From Vibrio natriegens NBRC 15636 = ATCC 14048 = DSM 759 (GTDB lineage: Bacteria > Pseudomonadota > Gammaproteobacteria > Enterobacterales > Vibrionaceae): a stretch of DNA of 64,000 nucleotides. This document shows positions 51,710 to 61,878 of this stretch, in pieces. Where the stretch lies: NCBI RefSeq assembly GCF_035621455.1, contig NZ_CP141822.1:2976001-3040000 (forward strand), given 5' to 3'. Position numbers and translations under genes: made by a program. The notes under the pieces were generated by a model, which saw only the letters and a list, made by a program, of their open reading frames with translations, made no database searches and was not told the DNA's origin. How positions within the stretch are numbered: position 1 is the first letter of the stretch; each line of letters begins with the position of its first letter.

Positions 51710-51870
51710 TGGCTCAGTTGCTGGCAGGTATTCGGACTTAAGAGCCTGGCTTTTACCCCTCCTACTCGCTCGACTTCCCACATCAACCAATGCAGTGTCT
51801 TAATAAGCTTTCGTTCTCTTTTACCGCTGCGCGTCAGTTCTGGAGTTCCACCAGATTCCCATTTCAGCCA
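51710..51870 (-). promoter_or_regulatory. cobalamin riboswitch upstream of btuB
   Basis: On the minus strand the aptamer blocks are clear: AAATGGGAATCTGGTG, CCAGAACTGACGCGCAGCGG, ATGGGAAGTC, and AAGTCCGAATACCTGCC, with closing arms TGGCT/AGCCA. The hairpin CTGCCA/TGGCAG at 51683-51699 follows and lies upstream of the ribosome site AGGA of btuB, so it is the probable expression platform. Confidence 0.9.
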
Positions 51871-52093
51871 TCTAGATTGCTAGATAGCACCAGCTTGAGG
51901 CTGATATTATTCAGCTATGGATTATTTGTCCAGCCAATATTACCCCTATAAATTGTAACGTTTTGATTAATTGCGCTTTCTACTTAACCTGTACACACTA
52001 TCTTTAGATCAATTCAAGTACAAAACTGGACATACTGTTGAGATTGAATAAAATCTGCGCTCTTAAATTGAATGCACCATAAAAGGTAAGATC

Positions 52094-53200
52094 ATGGCTA
52101 CTCTTGATGTAAACCCACAACACTACCAAGAACAACTGGCGGAAAAAGTTGAACGTCTCACTGATATGTTCTCGCCATACAACGTGCCAGAGCTGGAAGT
52201 GTTTGAATCACCAGAGCAGCACTACCGTATGCGTGCTGAGTTTCGTGTTTGGCATGAAGGTGAAGACCTTTACTACATCATGTTCAATCAGGAAACTCGT
52301 GAAAAATACCGCGTTGACCAGTTCCCTGCAGCAAGCCGTCTTATCAATGATTTGATGCCGCTACTGATTGAAGCGATGAAAGACAACGACTCTCTGCGTC
52401 GTAAATTATTCCAAGTGGACTTTCTGTCTACACTGAGCGGTGAGATTCTGGTTTCTCTGCTTTACCATCGCCAGTTGGATGATGAGTGGATTGAAAACGC
52501 GAAAGCAATGAAGCAGCGTCTGAATGATGAAGGTTTCAACCTCAACATCATCGGCCGCGCACGCAAGATGAAAATCGTCCTCGACCAAGATTATGTCATC
52601 GAGAAACTAGATGTGAATGGTCAGTCGTACATTTACCAACAAGTAGAAAACAGCTTTACACAACCAAACGGTAAAGTAGCAGAGAAGATGCTGGAATGGG
52701 CAGTAGACTGTACTCAAGACAGCACTGGTGACCTGTTAGAGCTTTACTGTGGTAACGGTAACTTCTCGCTGGCATTGGCACAAAACTTTGACCGCGTTTT
52801 GGCAACCGAACTGGCGAAGCCTTCTGTGGTATCTGCTCAATACAATATCGCAGCGAATGAGATTGATAACGTACAAATCCTGCGTCTTTCAGCAGAAGAG
52901 TTTACTCAGGCGATCGAAGGTAAACGTGAGTTCCGCCGCTTGCAAGATGCTGGCGTGGATTTGAAGAGCTACAACTGCAACACAATTTTTGTGGACCCGC
53001 CACGTTCAGGTATGGATGTGGACACCTGTAAAATGGTGCAAGGTTACGAGCGTATCATGTACATCTCTTGTAACCCTGACACTCTGAAAGAAAACTTGGA
53101 CATTTTGAGCGAAACACACAAAGTCACACGTTTTGCTCTGTTCGATCAGTTCCCATACACCCACCACATGGAAGCGGGTGTATTCCTGGAACGCAAATAA
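52094..53200 (+). CDS. trmA: tRNA (uracil-5-)-methyltransferase TrmA
   Basis: 368 residues (E. coli 366). It makes ribothymidine at position 54 in the T loop of tRNAs, using S-adenosylmethionine. SAM-binding [15 protein letters not shown] near 217-231, VDPPRSGMD near 301-309, the catalytic cysteine C326 in YISCNPDTL, and the general-base segment near EAGVFLERK at the C-terminus. AAAAGGTAAGATC gives the ribosome site. It is divergent from btuB and convergent with yijD, as in E. coli. Confidence 0.96.
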   Translation: MATLDVNPQHYQEQLAEKVERLTDMFSPYNVPELEVFESPEQHYRMRAEFRVWHEGEDLYYIMFNQETREKYRVDQFPAASRLINDLMPLLIEAMKDNDSLRRKLFQVDFLSTLSGEILVSLLYHRQLDDEWIENAKAMKQRLNDEGFNLNIIGRARKMKIVLDQDYVIEKLDVNGQSYIYQQVENSFTQPNGKVAEKMLEWAVDCTQDSTGDLLELYCGNGNFSLALAQNFDRVLATELAKPSVVSAQYNIAANEIDNVQILRLSAEEFTQAIEGKREFRRLQDAGVDLKSYNCNTIFVDPPRSGMDVDTCKMVQGYERIMYISCNPDTLKENLDILSETHKVTRFALFDQFPYTHHMEAGVFLERK

Positions 53201-53215
53201 GCGTAAAGCAGGTAT

Positions 53216-53246
53216 AAAAAAAGCGAGCTCAATAGCTCGCTTTTTT
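53216..53246. terminator. bidirectional terminator between trmA and yijD
   Basis: AAAAAAAGCGAGCT, loop CAAT, AGCTCGCTTTTTT. Serves both convergent genes. Confidence 0.95.
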
Positions 53247-53262
53247 ATTTAACCTTGCGGCG

Positions 53263-53634
53263 TTATTCCGCTGAAGTTTTGCTCTTGCTTTCCATAAAGC
53301 CAAGCTTCTTACCGATCCACACTAGAAGGATCATAGAAACCATAATAGCGAAGAAGTTTGAACCTGCTTCTGGGTATTGCGCTTTGATAAACGCAGAGTG
53401 ACCAAACGCCCCGACGAAGAAACATGCCAGACCAACCAGTGGGATATCTTCCGATACCGGGTTACTCAAGTATTCTTGGTACAGCGCCTGTACTGCTAGT
53501 ACAAGAGCGATTAACGGGAAGATTGAGAAAGAGACTTCGCTCATCGTCAACCATGACAACAAAGCATCACCACACACACCTGCAACCAACGCTAAAATCA
53601 GCGTTTTCTTTTCAGATTTATTTCCATTCGACAT
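53263..53634 (-). CDS. yijD: YijD family inner membrane protein (DUF1422)
   Basis: 123 residues with about four hydrophobic segments (10-30, 37-51, 66-85, 92-110), so an inner membrane protein. Order fabR-yijD-trmA as in E. coli. Its ATG overlaps the fabR stop (TAATG), so the two are translationally coupled. Function not established; a role linked to membrane lipids is suggested only by its partner FabR. Confidence 0.88.
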   Translation of the reverse strand: MSNGNKSEKKTLILALVAGVCGDALLSWLTMSEVSFSIFPLIALVLAVQALYQEYLSNPVSEDIPLVGLACFFVGAFGHSAFIKAQYPEAGSNFFAIMVSMILLVWIGKKLGFMESKSKTSAE

Positions 53635-54275
53635 TATTCTATCCTGCCTTTTAATCGGTTACGTTCACGTTCTTTGCGATACCAATAAGCCCCTTTGGCT
53701 ATCATTCGCAATTGCATAATCAATCGTTCCGCGAGTTCATCGCGCTCACGGCGATCTAAATCTAAAGCTTCAGCACCCGAGCTGAAGACCAAAGTAACCG
53801 ACGCCTCTGCTTGAGTATACGCCTCTTCTCTGGTCACGCCGGTGCTCATCAAGTACTCAGTTAATTCTGCCGCAAAATGCTGAATTTCTCGAGCAACAGC
53901 GGTACGGAATTCAGAAGAAGTTCCTGAACGTTCACGCAGTAACAAACGAAATACGTTAGGGCTACTTTCAATGAATTCCATAAATGTTTCAACTGAAGTT
54001 CGAATCACACTTCCTTCTTTTACGATACGTTGACGCGCCTGACGCATCAACTGACGTAACAGTAACCCCCCTTCATCGACCATGGTTAAGCCTAGTTCAT
54101 CCATGTCTTTAAAGTGGCGATAGAAAGAAGTAGGTGCAATTCCTGCCTCTCGGGCAACTTCTCGCAAGCTGAGACTGGAAAAGCTACGATCCGCACTTAA
54201 TTGACTAAATGCCGCGTCGATCAATGATCGACGTGTCTTCTCTTTTTGTTGCGCGCGGATGCCCATCGATTTCAT
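53634..54275 (-). CDS. fabR: TetR-family repressor of unsaturated fatty acid synthesis FabR
   Basis: 213 residues; an ATG three codons later (54266, [10 protein letters not shown]) matches the E. coli start and may be the true one. The N-terminal TetR helix-turn-helix includes [20 protein letters not shown], and the block [11 protein letters not shown] is family-specific. FabR represses fabA and fabB according to the ratio of unsaturated to saturated acyl chains. It is divergent from sthA and coupled to yijD. Confidence 0.94.
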   Translation of the reverse strand: MKSMGIRAQQKEKTRRSLIDAAFSQLSADRSFSSLSLREVAREAGIAPTSFYRHFKDMDELGLTMVDEGGLLLRQLMRQARQRIVKEGSVIRTSVETFMEFIESSPNVFRLLLRERSGTSSEFRTAVAREIQHFAAELTEYLMSTGVTREEAYTQAEASVTLVFSSGAEALDLDRRERDELAERLIMQLRMIAKGAYWYRKERERNRLKGRIE

Positions 54276-54569
54276 TCTTAACTTGCTCTTTTTATGTAGG
54301 GTACAAGAGCTTCAATATAACGCAATTACCCCCTACGGAGAAAGATATGTTGCCTTTGCCAGCGTTAACCGCGCAAACGTTACTATTGGCAACCGTCTGA
54401 ATGCAATATTCTCAATGCAATTTATAGACATCCAACATACCAATTCGTGCTTTTGGTCGTTTCTGCGTGATCACTTCCACTCTCTCGCAGCCATTACGTG
54501 TACGTATAGAGCAAATGAGTTAAAATTGCGCTAAGGCAATGTTAAGCAAATATAACAAGGAAATACATC

Positions 54570-55970
54570 ATGGCGCATGTAAATCACTTTGACGTGATCG
54601 TAATTGGTAGTGGCCCTGGCGGAGAAGGGGCTGCAATGGGATTAACCAAAGCGGGACTGAATGTAGCCATCATTGAGAAAGAGAGCAGCGTTGGTGGCGG
54701 CTGTACGCACTGGGGAACCATACCATCAAAAGCACTGCGTCATGCGGTTAGCCGAATCATCGAATTTAATAGCAACCCGCTATTCTGCCGCAATAGCACC
54801 AGTTTACATGCAACATTTTCTGACATTTTAGGCCATGCGAAGTCGGTCATCGACAAACAAACGCGCCTGCGTCAGGGGTTCTACGATCGTAATCAATGTA
54901 CCCTGCTCTTCGGAACCGCACGTTTTATCGATGATTACTCTGTCGCGGTTATGCAAAGTGATGGCACAGAAGAAGTCTACTCAGCAGATAAATTTGTCAT
55001 TGCGACAGGCTCTCGTCCATACCAGCCAGATGATGTCGACTTCCTTCACGAACGCATTTACGACAGTGACTCCATCCTAAGCCTGAAGCATGACCCTCGT
55101 CATATCATTATCTACGGTGCAGGTGTCATTGGCTGTGAGTATGCGTCTATCTTCCGCGGGCTTGGGGTGAAAACTGACTTGATTAACACCCGTGACCGTT
55201 TGTTATCTTTCTTAGACAACGAAGTCTCTGATGCGCTGTCATACCACTTCTGGAACAGCGGTGTGGTGATTCGTAATGATGAAACTTACGAGAAAATTGA
55301 AGGTACAGAAGACGGTGTGATTATCCATTTAGAGTCCGGCAAAAAGATGTTTGCGGATTGCTTGCTGTACGCCAACGGCCGAACAGGTAACACGGATAAA
55401 CTCAACCTTGGTGCGGTTGGTCTGGAAGCGGACTCGCGCGGACAATTGAAAGTAAACCGCAACTATCAAACTGTAGTGGAGCACATTTACGCGGTCGGTG
55501 ATGTGATTGGTTACCCTAGCCTGGCAAGTGCTGCCTACGATCAAGGGCGCTTTGTGGCGCAAGCAATCACCAAAGGGCAAGCGGATAACTATCTGATTGA
55601 AGATATCCCAACCGGCATCTACACCATTCCGGAAATCAGTTCTGTTGGTAGAACAGAGCAAGAACTGACTGCAGCGAAAGTGCCTTACGAGGTGGGTCGA
55701 TCTTCCTTCAAACATCTAGCGCGTGCTCAGATCGCAGGAAAAGACATTGGCAGTTTGAAGATTTTGTTCCACCGCGAAACCAAAGAGATCCTTGGTATCC
55801 ACTGTTTTGGTCAACGAGCTGCGGAAATCATCCATATCGGACAAGCCATCATGGAACAAAAAGGGGAAGCGAATACCATCGAGTACTTCGTTAACACAAC
55901 GTTCAACTACCCAACCATGGCCGAAGCGTACCGCGTGGCAGCATTGAATGGTTTGAACCGACTGTTCTAA
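54570..55970 (+). CDS. sthA: soluble pyridine nucleotide transhydrogenase SthA
   Basis: 466 residues, the E. coli size. FAD-dependent enzyme that moves hydride between NADPH and NAD+, mainly to use up excess NADPH. FAD-binding [11 protein letters not shown] (11-21), and the [17 protein letters not shown] segment, in which the second redox cysteine of dihydrolipoamide dehydrogenases is a threonine (C45, T50), as usual for SthA. NAD-binding [15 protein letters not shown] near 177-191. Ribosome site AAGGAAATACATC. It lies divergent from fabR as in E. coli. Confidence 0.96.
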   Translation: MAHVNHFDVIVIGSGPGGEGAAMGLTKAGLNVAIIEKESSVGGGCTHWGTIPSKALRHAVSRIIEFNSNPLFCRNSTSLHATFSDILGHAKSVIDKQTRLRQGFYDRNQCTLLFGTARFIDDYSVAVMQSDGTEEVYSADKFVIATGSRPYQPDDVDFLHERIYDSDSILSLKHDPRHIIIYGAGVIGCEYASIFRGLGVKTDLINTRDRLLSFLDNEVSDALSYHFWNSGVVIRNDETYEKIEGTEDGVIIHLESGKKMFADCLLYANGRTGNTDKLNLGAVGLEADSRGQLKVNRNYQTVVEHIYAVGDVIGYPSLASAAYDQGRFVAQAITKGQADNYLIEDIPTGIYTIPEISSVGRTEQELTAAKVPYEVGRSSFKHLARAQIAGKDIGSLKILFHRETKEILGIHCFGQRAAEIIHIGQAIMEQKGEANTIEYFVNTTFNYPTMAEAYRVAALNGLNRLF

Positions 55971-55992
55971 TGAGAGCAGCCCCCTAAAACGT

Positions 55993-56024
55993 AAAACAGC
56001 AGGCACTCCGCCTGCTGTTTTTGT
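55993..56024. terminator. terminator between sthA and the MATE gene
   Basis: AAAACAGCAGGC, loop ACTCC, GCCTGCTGTTTT, then TGTTTG. Stops sthA and probably the convergent MATE transcript. Confidence 0.9.
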
Positions 56025-56036
56025 TTGTGGTAACCG

Positions 56037-57380
56037 TCAAGCGAGAAAGGTTTCCTTGCGCCATTGATAAAGAAAAATCACGCCAAGCCCGATGCCGCGC
56101 ATCAACATAAAACTGGTCATCGCCAACCAAAGCGCGTGATTTTCCCATCCCGAAAATAAGTAAAAGACAACAAAGAAGCTGCTGGTCGCAAAAAACATAC
56201 TGTTGCGCATGTCTTTACCTTTAGTCGCTCCGACAAAAATTCCATCCAAGAGAAAGCACCACATCGAAGCAAGTGGCATCACCACCAGCCATGGCAGATA
56301 AATCGCCGCCTGCTGCTGTACCTCTTCTATTGAGGTGATCATGGCGATCAGGATCGATCCTGCTAAAGAGAAGACTGCCGTTAAGCCCAAACAGATAACC
56401 AGGCTCCAAAAGAATGTCCCAATAAGCGATGCGCTCAGTTGCTGCCTGTCTTTCGCCCCAATAGCTTTACCCACCATGGCTTCCATAGCATACGCAAAGC
56501 CATCCATGCCATAAGAAATGATCATCAAAAAACTCATCAGCACGGCATTCGCAGCCACCACATCATCACCAAAACTCGCCCCCTGAAAGGTCATAAAGCT
56601 AAATGCCGCCTGCAAACACAAAGAGCGTAAAAAGATATCTCGATTAAGTTTTATAAACCGACCTATCCCATTCTGCGTGTCTGCAAGGAGACGCTTAGGT
56701 GAAGGTAACTGTCGCTCTTGCCATGTTTTCCAAACACAAACTAAGCCAAATGCCATGCCTGAGTAGTCTGCGATCACTGAGGCTAAAGCCGCCCCTTCTA
56801 CTTTCCAGCCTAAGCCAATCACAAACAAGGCATCCAATGCGATATTAGTAAGGTTAGTAATGATCACCATCCACATCGGTGCCTTGGAGTTTTGAGTACC
56901 AAGTAGCCAGCCCAACAATACGAAATTCATTAACGCCGCAGGCGCACTCCAGACACGGACAGAGAAATACTGCATACCATAGTGTTTCACTTCCTCACTG
57001 GCATCACTCCAGCTAAAGATAAGGTCAGCAATAGAACTGTGTGCAACTAAAAACAGCACTGCGAACAGCAACGCCATCAAAGCGCCTTGCAGGAAAACTA
57101 AAGCAAGTTGCTTACGATCATCACTTCCGTAAGATTGTGCGGCTAACCCTGTTGTCGACATACGCAAAAAACCGAGCAGCCAAAAAGTCACACTGATCAT
57201 CGTGCTACCCAAGGCGACACCGCCCAGATACCAAGCATGTTCAAGATGGCCAATGACAGCGGCATCAACCAGACCAAGCAAAGGAACGGTAATATTCGAC
57301 AGCACCATTGGGATCGCAAGTGCCAAGACCTGACGGTGCACCTGAGGATTAGATAAAGGAGAGAAAATAGAGTTTGTCAC
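56037..57380 (-). CDS. dinF: MATE-family efflux transporter, DinF-like
   Basis: 447 residues from a GTG at 57380, chosen because GAGG stands 5 nt before it. Twelve hydrophobic segments of the MATE type, with LALAIPMVLSNITVPLLGLVDAAVIGHL at the start of the first repeat. MATE proteins export organic compounds in exchange for Na+ or H+. In E. coli dinF follows lexA directly; here a methyltransferase gene lies between, and the nearest promoter has a Fur box, not an SOS box. The gene follows the methyltransferase by 55 bp without a terminator, so an operon is likely. Substrate unknown. Confidence 0.85.
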   Translation of the reverse strand: MTNSIFSPLSNPQVHRQVLALAIPMVLSNITVPLLGLVDAAVIGHLEHAWYLGGVALGSTMISVTFWLLGFLRMSTTGLAAQSYGSDDRKQLALVFLQGALMALLFAVLFLVAHSSIADLIFSWSDASEEVKHYGMQYFSVRVWSAPAALMNFVLLGWLLGTQNSKAPMWMVIITNLTNIALDALFVIGLGWKVEGAALASVIADYSGMAFGLVCVWKTWQERQLPSPKRLLADTQNGIGRFIKLNRDIFLRSLCLQAAFSFMTFQGASFGDDVVAANAVLMSFLMIISYGMDGFAYAMEAMVGKAIGAKDRQQLSASLIGTFFWSLVICLGLTAVFSLAGSILIAMITSIEEVQQQAAIYLPWLVVMPLASMWCFLLDGIFVGATKGKDMRNSMFFATSSFFVVFYLFSGWENHALWLAMTSFMLMRGIGLGVIFLYQWRKETFLA

Positions 57381-57435
57381 AAGCACCTCGTTAACTGGAT
57401 TAACGAGTGTACCTGAGCAATGTGAAGCTAGCCAA

Positions 57436-58230
57436 TCACCACTTAATATGAACGAGGACAGGTGTCAGACGGTATTTAAGTACAGGGATCTTGTTGAGCC
57501 AGCGTTGCCATGCCTTCCATCGAGAGCAAAAACGATCGAAAGGCGAAAATACTTTCACCCACTCAGCCCAAGGCAGCCATTGCAGAAATTGTTCTGATGG
57601 TGCTTCAAAGCCATGCGCATAGCGATCAGAGCCCAGCTTCTGTCCCCATTTACTTTCAGTGAGATCCCCAGCCAGAACCATACACACTTCAGCAGACACA
57701 AAGTGTCGTCCCAACGTTTGAATAAAACGAGCAACCTGCGATTCTGAGCAATCCAGCAGCGCCATTTCACATACCACCAAAACTGGCGTTTTGTCTGGAA
57801 TATTCAGAGAGTCCAGCCATGACATTTCTTCTACGCTACCGATATGATTTTTATAACGTTCGTTTTTATGGAAAAGTCGCTGTCGCCAAACCAGATTCTC
57901 CGTAACATCCAGCTCGACCCAATGACAACGTCCGTTATCCAGACGGTAAAAACGCGTATCGAGACCTGCGCCGACATTAATCACCCACGCCTCAGGATGT
58001 TGCTGCAGGAATTGATTGACCTGTTGGTCACACAGTTGAGTTAACGTTACATGCAATAACTGCTTTTGCGCCACATCTCCGCCAAGACAATCAGGCGCCA
58101 TTTGGCAGTTTAAACAGGCTTTGGCTGCGATAGGGTCATACACTAAGCCATTGTCGACCATACTTTCACGACTGCGTAACAACAAAGGTTTTAATAAATG
58201 GTTAGGAACTTGATGTTTAGACTGAGACAT
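57436..58230 (-). CDS. LCM-type class I SAM-dependent methyltransferase, Fur-controlled
   Basis: 264 residues. The SAM-binding motif VINVGAGLDTRFYRL (83-97) and the acidic post-motif WVELDVTE (104-111) place it in the leucine carboxyl methyltransferase (LCM/TcmP) family, which O-methylates small molecules or carboxylates. A short cysteine motif, CLNCQMAPDC (39-48), lies in the N-terminal part. A near-perfect Fur box overlaps the promoter. It is the first gene of the likely pair with the MATE exporter. The substrate cannot be told; the context suggests an iron-related small molecule. Confidence 0.78.
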   Translation of the reverse strand: MSQSKHQVPNHLLKPLLLRSRESMVDNGLVYDPIAAKACLNCQMAPDCLGGDVAQKQLLHVTLTQLCDQQVNQFLQQHPEAWVINVGAGLDTRFYRLDNGRCHWVELDVTENLVWRQRLFHKNERYKNHIGSVEEMSWLDSLNIPDKTPVLVVCEMALLDCSESQVARFIQTLGRHFVSAEVCMVLAGDLTESKWGQKLGSDRYAHGFEAPSEQFLQWLPWAEWVKVFSPFDRFCSRWKAWQRWLNKIPVLKYRLTPVLVHIKW

Positions 58231-58271
58231 GGCATTTCCTGCGCCAATGAAAGTAATGGATACGGAAATAA

Positions 58272-58300
58272 ATGATAATGAATATCAATTACATTATCAA
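58272..58300 (-). promoter_or_regulatory. promoter of the methyltransferase-MATE pair
   Basis: -35 TTGATA (complement 58295-58300), 17 bp spacer, -10 TATCAT (complement 58272-58277). The Fur box covers the -10 and part of the spacer. ATG is 42 bp downstream with AGGAAATGCC in front. Confidence 0.65.
58273..58287. promoter_or_regulatory. Fur box
   Basis: TGATAATGAATATCA matches the 7-1-7 Fur model TGATAATnATTATCA at 13 of 14 defined positions. It overlaps the -10 of the promoter, the right place for iron-dependent repression. Confidence 0.75.
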
Positions 58301-58366
58301 GCATGGATGCATATCAAAAGATAGGAAGTGTGAAATGAGAGAGGTGGGGAAATTAAAAAGCGTAAT

Positions 58367-58399
58367 AAACAACAGCCCAGTAAAGCTGGACTGTTGTTT
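58367..58399 (-). terminator. probable terminator of lexA
   Basis: On the minus strand AAACAACAGTCCAG, loop CTTTA, CTGGGCTGTTGTTT (one wobble pair) followed by ATTACG, 13 bp after the lexA stop. The stem is strong, but the T-run is weak. Confidence 0.6.
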
Positions 58400-58411
58400 C
58401 AAAGCTTGAGC

Positions 58412-59032
58412 TTACATCCAGTCAGTATTGCGAATAATACCGACGGCCAGACCTTCAATCGTCAGGTGCTGAGAAGTCAGATCCACCTGGATAGGCGCAA
58501 ACTCTTCATTCTCTGCATGCAGCAATACGGTAGAACCTTTACGCTCCAGACGCTTCACCGTCACATCGTCGTCAACACGAGCAACGACAACTTGACCGTC
58601 ACGTACGTCTTGCGTTTTATGCACAGCGAGTAAGTCACCATCCATAATACCGATGTCTTTCATACTTTCGCCGTTTACGCGAAGTAAGAAATCCGCTTGC
58701 GGTTTAAACATCGCAGGATCAACTTGGTAGTGGGCTTCCACATGCTCTTGAGCCAGAATCGGCTCACCCGCTGCCACCTGACCAATCAGAGGCAAGCCCT
58801 GATCATCATTTGCAGCATCTTCAAGCAGGATACGAATCCCTCGAGATGCACCCGGAATAATTTCAATCGCTTGCTTACGAGCAAGTGCTTTTAGGTGTTC
58901 CTCTGCAGCATTTGCAGAGCGGAAGCCAAGCTCACGCGCAATCTCTGCACGGGTTGGTGGCATTCCGGTGTCATCGATTTTACTTTTAATCAAATCGAAG
59001 ACTTGTTGTTGGCGTGGCGTTAACGGCTTCAT
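58412..59032 (-). CDS. lexA: SOS repressor LexA
   Basis: 206 residues (E. coli 202). The N-terminal winged helix (1-69; [23 protein letters not shown]) binds SOS boxes. The self-cleavage site is A88-G89 (QVAAGEP), and the serine-lysine dyad is S123 (NGESMKD) and K160 (VTVKRL). Activated RecA nucleofilament triggers cleavage. Ribosome site AGGTGAG. Two SOS boxes overlap its promoter region, so it is self-repressed. Confidence 0.98.
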   Translation of the reverse strand: MKPLTPRQQQVFDLIKSKIDDTGMPPTRAEIARELGFRSANAAEEHLKALARKQAIEIIPGASRGIRILLEDAANDDQGLPLIGQVAAGEPILAQEHVEAHYQVDPAMFKPQADFLLRVNGESMKDIGIMDGDLLAVHKTQDVRDGQVVVARVDDDVTVKRLERKGSTVLLHAENEEFAPIQVDLTSQHLTIEGLAVGIIRNTDWM

Positions 59033-59039
59033 GTCTCAC

Positions 59040-59055
59040 CTGTCTTTTTATACAG
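59040..59055. promoter_or_regulatory. SOS box 1 of lexA
   Basis: CTGT-N8-ACAG (CTGTCTTTTTATACAG), a full-consensus LexA site only 8 bp upstream of the start codon. Confidence 0.9.
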
Positions 59056-59059
59056 TTAA

Positions 59060-59075
59060 CTGTGAGTATATCCAG
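59060..59075. promoter_or_regulatory. SOS box 2 of lexA, degenerate
   Basis: CTGTGAGTATATCCAG, with CCAG in place of ACAG, 4 bp from box 1. Two boxes side by side are also found at E. coli lexA. Confidence 0.75.
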
Positions 59076-59290
59076 TAAATGGTTAAATGGAAACCCAATT
59101 GGTTGTTTTTTAATTTATTTGCTTGGCTTACTTAAGTTACGCAGCATCCTTTTCGTCATAAACGTTTAAAACAGCACGCTTAAAGTGGATCGAGTGGAAG
59201 CAACGGCTCGGGTGTTTGACTAATTCATGCTCAATAAAATTAAAAGGTTCGACCAGTTTCTGTTATCCTTGCTGCGCTTAAATTTTATCG

Positions 59291-59361
59291 CCTAGGCTTA
59301 TTTCTATTGCCGTACTCATTTTCTCTCAAGATGGGCCATGCGGACACAGAAATAAGCTAGG
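59291..59361 (+). promoter_or_regulatory. long stem in the plsB leader
   Basis: CCTAGGCTTATTTCT (59291-59305) pairs with AGAAATAAGCTAGG (59348-59361): 14 bp with a one-base bulge around a 42 nt loop, ending 34 bp before the plsB ATG. No T-run follows. The rest of the 363 bp between lexA and plsB, apart from the SOS boxes, shows nothing I recognise; no dgkA gene, found here in E. coli, is present. Confidence 0.5.
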
Positions 59362-59395
59362 GCCTGTTTGAATACCTATCGAGGCTGTGAACTTT

Positions 59396-61822
59396 ATGTC
59401 TTCTGGACAATCATTTTCACGTTCATTACTAAAACTACCTTTATCGGTACTGGTAAAGGGCACAACAATCCCATCAAACCCTATTGACGATCTTGATATC
59501 GATCTGGCTAAACCGATTGTGTATGCCTTACCGTTCCGTTCGAACGTGGATTTGCTGACACTGCAAAAACAAGCCATGAGCCTTGGTCTGCCAGACCCGC
59601 TCAGTCCATTGGAAATTAATGGCAAAACTCTCAACCGTTACGTATTTATTGCTGCTCGTCCAACCGTGATGGGAAATGACAATGACGTACCAACAGAATC
59701 TGACTCTCTCTTTCGTGAGTTATTAGAACTGCACAAACTGGACAGCGAACTAGATGTACAAATGATCCCAGCAACCGTGCTGTGGGGACGCAAGCCAGGT
59801 AAAGAAAAGAATAGTAAACCGTACCTTCAGCCAATGAATGGTCCACAAAAAGCCAAAGCAGTGATGGCATCTGGCCGTGACTGTTTAGTGCGTTTTAGCC
59901 CAGTGGTATCGCTGCGCTACATGGCAGATTCTCATGGCACGGACAGTGCGATTGCTCACAAGCTCGCGCGAGTGGCTCGTATCCACTTCTCTCGCCAAAA
60001 GCTGGCAGCATCGGGTCCTAACCTACCCCAGCGTCAGGTATTGTTTGCGCGTTTAATGAAATCACCCGCGATTGAGCAAGCCATCGCTGATGAAGCTAAG
60101 AGCAAAAATATCTCGATTGAAAAAGCGCGCAAAGAAGCCCATGACATCATGGATGAAATTGCCGCGAACTTTTCTTATGGCTTGGTGAAAAGAGGTGACC
60201 GCATTCTCGGCTGGCTTTGGAATAAGCTGTATCAGGGTCTGCATATCAATAATGCCTCTACGGTACGCCGTTTAGCACAAGATGGTCACGAGATCGTATA
60301 CGTTCCATGTCACCGTAGCCACATGGACTACCTACTGCTTTCGTACGTGCTTTACAACGAAGGCATGGTTCCGCCACATATTGCTGCCGGTATTAACCTC
60401 AATTTCTTTCCGGCTGGTCCTATTTTCCGCCGTGGTGGTGCATTCTTTATCCGCCGCAGCTTTAAAGGCAATAAACTGTACTCGACGATTTTCCGCGAGT
60501 ATCTGGCCGAGCTTTTCGCGAAAGGCTACTCAGTTGAATACTTCAGCGAAGGCGGTCGCTCGCGTACTGGGCGATTACTGCAAGCCAAAACAGGTATGCT
60601 GGCGATGACGATTCAGGCCATGCTACGTGGTCTAAACCGTCCAGTTACTTTAGTGCCGGTTTACATTGGCTACGAGCATGTAATGGAAGTAAGTACTTAC
60701 GCTAAAGAACTTCGCGGTAAGCGTAAAGAGAAAGAGAATGCCGGTTTGGTACTGCGTACTCTGCGTAAACTGCGCAACTTTGGTTTGGGCTACGTCAACT
60801 TTGGTGAGCCAATTCAGCTTAACCAATACCTTAACGAGCATGCTCCGGAGTGGACTAAAGATATCGACCCGATGGGTAGCAGCAAACCACAATGGATGAA
60901 TCCGGTGGTGAACGGGCTGGCCAACAAGATGATGACGCATATTAACGATGCGGCTGCAGCTAACGCACTGACACTCTGCGCGACTGCCTTGCTTGCTTCC
61001 CGTCAGCGCGCGTTATCTCGTGACTCTCTAATCAGTCAGATTGAGTGTTACCTGAAGCTACTCAAGAACAACCCGTACTCAAGCACCTCTACCATTCCAA
61101 GCGAAAGCGCAGAAGAGTTGGTTGATCACGCAATCTCACTTGATAAGTTTGTGATTGAAACAGACAGCATGGGCGATATCATTTCACTGGATCGCAACCA
61201 GTCGATTCTGATGACTTACTACCGCAATAACATCATTCACTTGTTTGCGCTTCCGTCACTGATCGCTCAGATGATTATTCGTCAGCGCAACGTCACGGTG
61301 GAAAGCGTTCAACAGAACGTTGCGCTAATCTACCCATTCCTGAAAAAAGAGCTGTTCTTAAGCTATCAGGAAGAGGATTTGAATGAGCTGGTCGAGAAAA
61401 TTCTTAACGAATTTGTCGAGCAAAAGATGATCTGTCTTGATGGCAATAAGCTGGAAATCAATCAGTCCAACAATCAGTCACTGGTTCTGCTGGGTCGCAC
61501 GATTACTGAAACACTGCAGCGCTACTCCATCGCAACGAACTTGTTGGTCGCGTACCCTGAGTTAGGTAAATCAGACCTAGAGCAGAAAAGTCAGGATATC
61601 GCTCAGCGTCTGGGTCGACTGCATGGCATTAACGCACCGGAGTTCTTTGATAAAGGTGTATTTAGCGCGATGTTCAATACCCTGAAGCAACAAGCGTACC
61701 TAGACAATGATGGCAACTGCGATACAGAAAATACGCAGCAATTTGCCAAACTGTTATTTACTCTGCTTTATCCAGAAGTGAAGCTAACGATAGAAGAAAG
61801 TATTCACCAGCTTCAGTCATAA
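59396..61822 (+). CDS. plsB: glycerol-3-phosphate 1-O-acyltransferase PlsB
   Basis: 808 residues from ATG 59396, which has GAGG at 11 nt; a GTG at 59387 is too close to that site. Inner-membrane-associated enzyme for the first acylation in phospholipid synthesis. The acyltransferase motif [14 protein letters not shown] has the catalytic H306 and D311, the same numbers as in E. coli (807 residues). Further motifs: [30 protein letters not shown] and [10 protein letters not shown]. It is divergent from lexA. Confidence 0.97.
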   Translation: MSSGQSFSRSLLKLPLSVLVKGTTIPSNPIDDLDIDLAKPIVYALPFRSNVDLLTLQKQAMSLGLPDPLSPLEINGKTLNRYVFIAARPTVMGNDNDVPTESDSLFRELLELHKLDSELDVQMIPATVLWGRKPGKEKNSKPYLQPMNGPQKAKAVMASGRDCLVRFSPVVSLRYMADSHGTDSAIAHKLARVARIHFSRQKLAASGPNLPQRQVLFARLMKSPAIEQAIADEAKSKNISIEKARKEAHDIMDEIAANFSYGLVKRGDRILGWLWNKLYQGLHINNASTVRRLAQDGHEIVYVPCHRSHMDYLLLSYVLYNEGMVPPHIAAGINLNFFPAGPIFRRGGAFFIRRSFKGNKLYSTIFREYLAELFAKGYSVEYFSEGGRSRTGRLLQAKTGMLAMTIQAMLRGLNRPVTLVPVYIGYEHVMEVSTYAKELRGKRKEKENAGLVLRTLRKLRNFGLGYVNFGEPIQLNQYLNEHAPEWTKDIDPMGSSKPQWMNPVVNGLANKMMTHINDAAAANALTLCATALLASRQRALSRDSLISQIECYLKLLKNNPYSSTSTIPSESAEELVDHAISLDKFVIETDSMGDIISLDRNQSILMTYYRNNIIHLFALPSLIAQMIIRQRNVTVESVQQNVALIYPFLKKELFLSYQEEDLNELVEKILNEFVEQKMICLDGNKLEINQSNNQSLVLLGRTITETLQRYSIATNLLVAYPELGKSDLEQKSQDIAQRLGRLHGINAPEFFDKGVFSAMFNTLKQQAYLDNDGNCDTENTQQFAKLLFTLLYPEVKLTIEESIHQLQS

Positions 61823-61836
61823 CAAAAAGCACAAAC

Positions 61837-61864
61837 AAAAAAGGCATCCAATCGGATGCCTTTT
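61837..61864. terminator. bidirectional terminator between plsB and ubiA
   Basis: AAAAAAGGCATCC, loop AATC, GGATGCCTTTT. The stem is nearly the same as that of the terminator at 11443-11470. Confidence 0.92.
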
Positions 61865-61878
61865 CAATTTTCGAATTA

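Noticed and set aside
51565..51786. 73-residue frame across the cobalamin riboswitch
   Set aside because: The aptamer is clearly recognisable; the frame is incidental.
54495..54506. TACGTGTACGTA between fabR and sthA as a FabR operator
   Set aside because: It is partly palindromic and FabR sites contain similar cores, but the match to the full site is poor and no FabR target gene is adjacent except sthA. Not strong enough to annotate.
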